Of a stretch of 64,000 nucleotides of DNA, positions 61,893-64,000 are shown piece by piece. This DNA is from Alkalihalobacillus pseudalcaliphilus (lineage in GTDB: Bacteria; Bacillota; Bacilli; Bacillales; Bacillaceae_D): positions 9,588 to 73,587 of the forward strand of contig NZ_JAQQWS010000016.1 in NCBI RefSeq assembly GCF_028610675.1, read 5' to 3'. The notes beneath the pieces were generated by a model, which was not told where the DNA came from, made no database searches, and was given only the letters and a program-made list of their open reading frames with translations. Positions within the stretch are counted from its first letter, which is position 1. Every line of letters starts with the position of its first letter. Both the position numbers and the translations under genes were made by a program.

Positions 61893-61893
61893 G

Positions 61894-62421
61894 TCAAGAG
61901 CCCTCCTCTTGTTCATTCATTAATACGGTTAATTGCTTTACTTCATCACGAATTCGCGCAGCTTCTTCAAATTCTTCTTTATCAATGAATTTTTTCATTT
62001 CTGTTTTTAGTTCCGTAATCTGACGCTTTAATTGGATTTTTCCCCCGATACGTTTAGGCACTTTGCCTGCATGAACTTTATTACCACTATGCACTCTTTT
62101 TAAAATTGGTTCTAACTTCAATTCAAAGTTCTCATAACAATGAGCACAACCAAAGCGACCGATTCTTGTAAATTGTTCATAAGTCATGCCGCAATTATCA
62201 CATGTCAGATTATTTATAGATGCTGATTTCCCTTGTACAGGCTGCTCAAAATTTAATAATCCAGATAGTAATTGATGAATAGAGAAGCTATTTGTACCAG
62301 GGAATTGCTCACCCTTCTCCCTTGCACATTGTTCACAAATATGGAATTCTGTTTTTTCCCCATTTATGATTTTGGTAAAATGTAATGTTGCTTGCCTTTG
62401 TTGACAATCTTGACACTGCAT
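61894..62421 (-). CDS. mcsA: Protein-arginine kinase activator McsA
   Basis: A 175-residue activator of McsB. Two pairs of CxxC zinc motifs are present: Cys3/Cys6 with Cys29/Cys32 (QCQDCQ and HICEQC), and CDNCG with CAHC in the middle. A C-terminal UVR-type coiled coil (FIDKEEFEEAARIRDEVKQL) follows. All cysteines are intact. It lies 17 bases after ctsR and is coupled to mcsB by a TGACATG junction. Confidence 0.97.
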   Translation of the reverse strand: MQCQDCQQRQATLHFTKIINGEKTEFHICEQCAREKGEQFPGTNSFSIHQLLSGLLNFEQPVQGKSASINNLTCDNCGMTYEQFTRIGRFGCAHCYENFELKLEPILKRVHSGNKVHAGKVPKRIGGKIQLKRQITELKTEMKKFIDKEEFEEAARIRDEVKQLTVLMNEQEEGS

Positions 62422-62438
62422 GTTCTACACCACCTAAC

Positions 62439-62912
62439 TTATTCATCTGTATCAATATACTTTAATGTTCGTATCATTGCTTTTAACAAATTGGCTCTAA
62501 TTTCGTCACGATGCTGAATCGATGTTTGATAGTGAGTTCTTTCCATGGCACTAAGCATTAATTTGCATTCACGCTTTGAAATGGACTCCTCTTCATATAA
62601 GCGTATAATGATATTTTCCGCTGCCTGCTGGTCAATCCCGCGTCCAATTAACTCAATAATTTGATCATATAAAGCAATTTCAGTAGCGGGTTGTACTTTA
62701 ATAATACGGATATATCCACCACCACCCCTTTTACTTTCTACCAAATATCCTTTTTCAATTGTAAATCGTGTTCCAATAACATAATTTATCTGGGAAGGGA
62801 CACATTGAAATTGACGTGCGAGTTCACTTCTTTTTATTTCGACAATATCTTTACCACTATTCAAAAGTATTTTCTTTAAATAGCCTTCAATAACATCGGA
62901 AACATTTTTCAA
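62439..62912 (-). CDS. ctsR: Heat-shock repressor CtsR
   Basis: A 157-residue winged-helix repressor of clp genes. The DNA-binding part is FQCVPSQINYVIGTRFT, and the wing is the glycine-rich thermosensor RGGGGYIRI (Gly63-66). The C-terminal part is all helical and binds McsB. The open frame starts six codons upstream at another TTG, but the ribosome site GGAGG lies within that piece. The TTG at 62912, seven bases after it, is the likely start. It is the first gene of the operon and its promoter region carries the CtsR operator. Confidence 0.96.
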   Translation of the reverse strand: MKNVSDVIEGYLKKILLNSGKDIVEIKRSELARQFQCVPSQINYVIGTRFTIEKGYLVESKRGGGGYIRIIKVQPATEIALYDQIIELIGRGIDQQAAENIIIRLYEEESISKRECKLMLSAMERTHYQTSIQHRDEIRANLLKAMIRTLKYIDTDE

Positions 62913-62942
62913 CTTATTCCCTCCTTCCAAAAAGGCATTCCC

Positions 62943-62985
62943 TTTGACAAAATACTACAATTTTTGACTTTGACTATCTTTGACT
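62943..62985. promoter_or_regulatory. CtsR operator: four heptads of GTCAAA type
   Basis: On the minus strand AGTCAAA-GAT-AGTCAAA (62985-62969) matches the CtsR consensus (A/GGTCAAA N3 A/GGTCAAA) perfectly. A third heptad (62963-62969) abuts the pair and a fourth (TGTCAAA) lies at 62943-62949. They overlap and follow the predicted transcription start. Confidence 0.95.
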
Positions 62986-62995
62986 TTATACGTAT

Positions 62996-63024
62996 ATTAT
63001 AAGCAAGCACGAATAAAAGTGCAA
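62996..63024 (-). promoter_or_regulatory. Sigma-A promoter of the ctsR operon
   Basis: On the minus strand TTGCAC (63024-63019) and a perfect TATAAT (63001-62996) are 17 bases apart. The CtsR heptads begin 10 bases downstream. Confidence 0.9.
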
Positions 63025-63157
63025 CAAATCTACTCCACCTAGTATAGCCTTATATCTTATAAAACATTCGTATGATGTATTGATACCGCACAGGTAGAAA
63101 TAAGGTTGATTCATTTATAAGAGTTTAGTTCGTTACTTTTTAGACTTGGAGTATGCC

Positions 63158-63197
63158 AAAAAATCCATTTTGAAATTAGGTGCTTCAAAATGGATTT
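63158..63197 (-). terminator. Terminator after the small membrane protein gene
   Basis: AAATCCATTTTGAA (63161-63174) and TTCAAAATGGATTT (63184-63197) form a perfect 14-bp stem with a nine-base loop. On the minus strand T6 overlaps and follows the stem. Confidence 0.93.
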
Positions 63198-63228
63198 CAC
63201 GCTCCAGAAATAATCTCCTTACAATCAG

Positions 63229-63528
63229 TTACGAATACCTTACTTTATTCTTATAATCAAAAATAAAATAACCAACTAAGAAACCAATTCCAGGTCCTAT
63301 ACTAACCGCATATAACATGGAAATTGGTGAGAACATACTTAGTAAAATGCCTAACCCCGCTCCCATAATCATTCCATATGTTAACAAATTAACAGATTGA
63401 TTCTGCTCTTCTTCCTTATATTTGCCCTTTTTATAATTATATATCATACTTCTGATGACAAATACCGATATGGTTCCAACTATGAGAAGAGGTAACACAG
63501 CCATCAAAATATCAGTAAACAACTCCAT
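63229..63528 (-). CDS. Small membrane protein of unknown function
   Basis: A 99-residue protein with three hydrophobic stretches: residues about 5-28 (LMAVLPLLIVGTISVFVIRS), 50-68 (LLTYGMIMGAGLGILLSMF) and 73-92 (MLYAVSIGPGIGFLVGYFIF). A basic/acidic loop (YNYKKGKYKEEEQNQS) lies between the first two. I do not recognise a family. The frame extends six codons to a GTG at 63546. I prefer the ATG at 63528 (MELFTDILMAV), seven bases after AAAGGTGG. It has its own terminator and sits between the rRNA-like end and ctsR. Confidence 0.75.
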   Translation of the reverse strand: MELFTDILMAVLPLLIVGTISVFVIRSMIYNYKKGKYKEEEQNQSVNLLTYGMIMGAGLGILLSMFSPISMLYAVSIGPGIGFLVGYFIFDYKNKVRYS

Positions 63529-63756
63529 ATCAGGACCACCTTTCACCTCAAAATTAAATAAAATAATCTAAACAATAAGTTATTTATTACTTTAACATAT
63601 TTCTTACGTTCATGCTGTACGAAGATAAATTCCCTACAAACGATTATAATAAAGACAAATATTAGTCACCTAGCAAATCGTTCTTCAATCTTTTTCAGGT
63701 GCCTTGCTTCTAGGTGCTGTTTTTCCAAACAGTCCCTTTTGCTGCGAGCTTGATCT
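63529..63756. other. Spacer without genes
   Basis: AT-rich up to about 63690, then G+C-richer sequence with short imperfect repeats (CTTGCTTCTAGGTGC, CAAACAGTCCCTTTTGC). No reading frame or RNA that I can name. Confidence 0.4.
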
Positions 63757-63784
63757 GCCTGACAACGTCCTACTGTCTCTTCGG
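63757..63784 (-). repeat. Partial copy of the 5S-like 3' end
   Basis: On the minus strand this reads CCGAAGAGACAGTAGGACG followed by TTGTCAGGC, differing by a single base from the sequence at 63972-63999. It ends where a 5S rRNA would end but is not preceded by a recognisable 5S body. Confidence 0.6.
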
Positions 63785-63930
63785 TCCTCTTCTTTCAGGG
63801 CATGAAGCTTCTTCTCCGATGTCTCTCACGAACGTATTTGATTCTCTTCCTTCGATCGCTTTCCGGGGCTTCGCTTCGTAGGAGCTGCTTCTTCGAACCA
63901 GCGCTCTTTTGCGCCGAGTATACTCTTTAT
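63785..63930. repeat. G+C-rich block with repeat-like words
   Basis: Words such as GCTTTCCGGGGCTTCGC and CGTAGGAGCTGCTTCTTCGAA resemble interspersed G+C-rich repeats of Bacillus genomes, judged from memory only. An open frame through it is not convincing as a gene. Confidence 0.3.
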
Positions 63931-63935
63931 GCATA

Positions 63936-63967
63936 TTAAAAAGCACAATCCAAATGGATTGTGCTTT
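63936..63967 (-). terminator. Terminator after the 5S-like sequence
   Basis: AAAGCACAATCC and GGATTGTGCTTT form a 12-bp stem with a four-base loop and a T-run on the minus strand. It begins a few bases after the 5S-like 3' end, as expected for an rrn operon terminator. Confidence 0.88.
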
Positions 63968-63969
63968 AT

Positions 63970-64000
63970 CGCCTGGCAACGTCCTACTGTCTCTTCGGAT
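63970..64000 (-). rRNA. 3' end of a 5S rRNA gene (truncated by the window)
   Basis: The minus strand ends AGTAGGACGTTGCCAGGC, matching the 3' end of Bacillus 5S rRNA (GAGAGTAGGACGTTGCCAGGC). It is followed by a strong terminator. In B. subtilis the rrnW operon lies just upstream of ctsR, so an rrn operon here is expected. The preceding bases read GAGACAGTAGG instead of GAGAGTAGG, two bases more than the consensus I know. That leaves open whether this is a working gene or a derivative. Confidence 0.6.

Noticed and set aside
63770..63979. Minus-strand open frame of 69 codons rich in Arg/Lys/Glu
   Set aside because: It spans the 5S-like repeat, its terminator and the G+C-rich block; there is no ribosome site and no sensible composition.
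1..64000. CRISPR array, tRNA genes or intact insertion sequences
   Set aside because: No regularly spaced direct repeats, no cloverleaf-type sequences and no complete transposase were seen on either strand.

Overview
The window is a Bacillaceae (Firmicutes) chromosome segment. Its gene order from ctsR-mcsA-mcsB-clpC through radA, disA, yacL, ispDF, gltX, cysES, rlmB, sigH, nusG, rpoBC and the S10/spc/alpha ribosomal clusters to truA, rplM and rpsI is the one known from Bacillus subtilis near the replication origin. Moderate G+C, many genes starting with TTG or GTG, Gram-positive T-box and ribosomal leaders, and strong AAAGGAGG-type ribosome binding sites agree with this. The closest relatives may be alkaliphilic or halophilic Bacillus-like species, but the sequence alone does not settle the species.

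Layout. Positions 1-5.9 kb hold an accessory set on the minus strand: the start of a lipoprotein solute-binding gene, glpD with an antitermination-type leader, a small Gly/Tyr-rich protein, and a MarR regulator followed by two paralogous ring-cleaving dioxygenases. Positions 5.9-9.47 kb are a decayed accessory island. It carries the only convincing plus-strand gene (an orphan protein with a type I restriction R-subunit N-terminal domain), a GNAT acetyltransferase, a 33-codon remnant, and the frameshifted 3' end of a tyrosine-recombinase gene that abuts the rpsI terminator. From 9.47 to 62.9 kb everything is on the minus strand and is core machinery: ribosomal proteins, translation factors, RNA polymerase, SecY/SecE, NusG, SigH, aminoacyl-tRNA synthetases, isoprenoid enzymes, DNA-integrity proteins and the CtsR heat-shock operon. 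The last kilobase has a small membrane protein and sequences derived from a 5S rRNA 3' end, at the place where B. subtilis has rrnW.

Regulation readable from sequence: sigma-A type promoters upstream of glpD, rplM, rpsJ, rplGB-rpsL, rplJ, rplK, rpmGB and ctsR; intrinsic terminators or attenuators in the leaders of glpD, rplK, rplJ (L10 leader) and cysE (cysteine T-box); CtsR heptads at ctsR; and a palindrome matching the known MhqR operator upstream of the MarR/dioxygenase genes. Several annotated starts were moved inward because the longer reading frame begins inside or upstream of the Shine-Dalgarno sequence. rpoB, rpoC, secE, rpmGB and ctsR then start with TTG.

I found no CRISPR array, no intact insertion sequence and no convincing unknown multi-gene system. 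The items most worth a second look are the decayed island with its orphan restriction-like gene, a hairpin between the nusG Shine-Dalgarno and start codon, an adenylate kinase lid whose zinc tetrad is half replaced, a heavily base-paired repeat between gltX and cysE, and duplicated 5S-like sequence at the right end.
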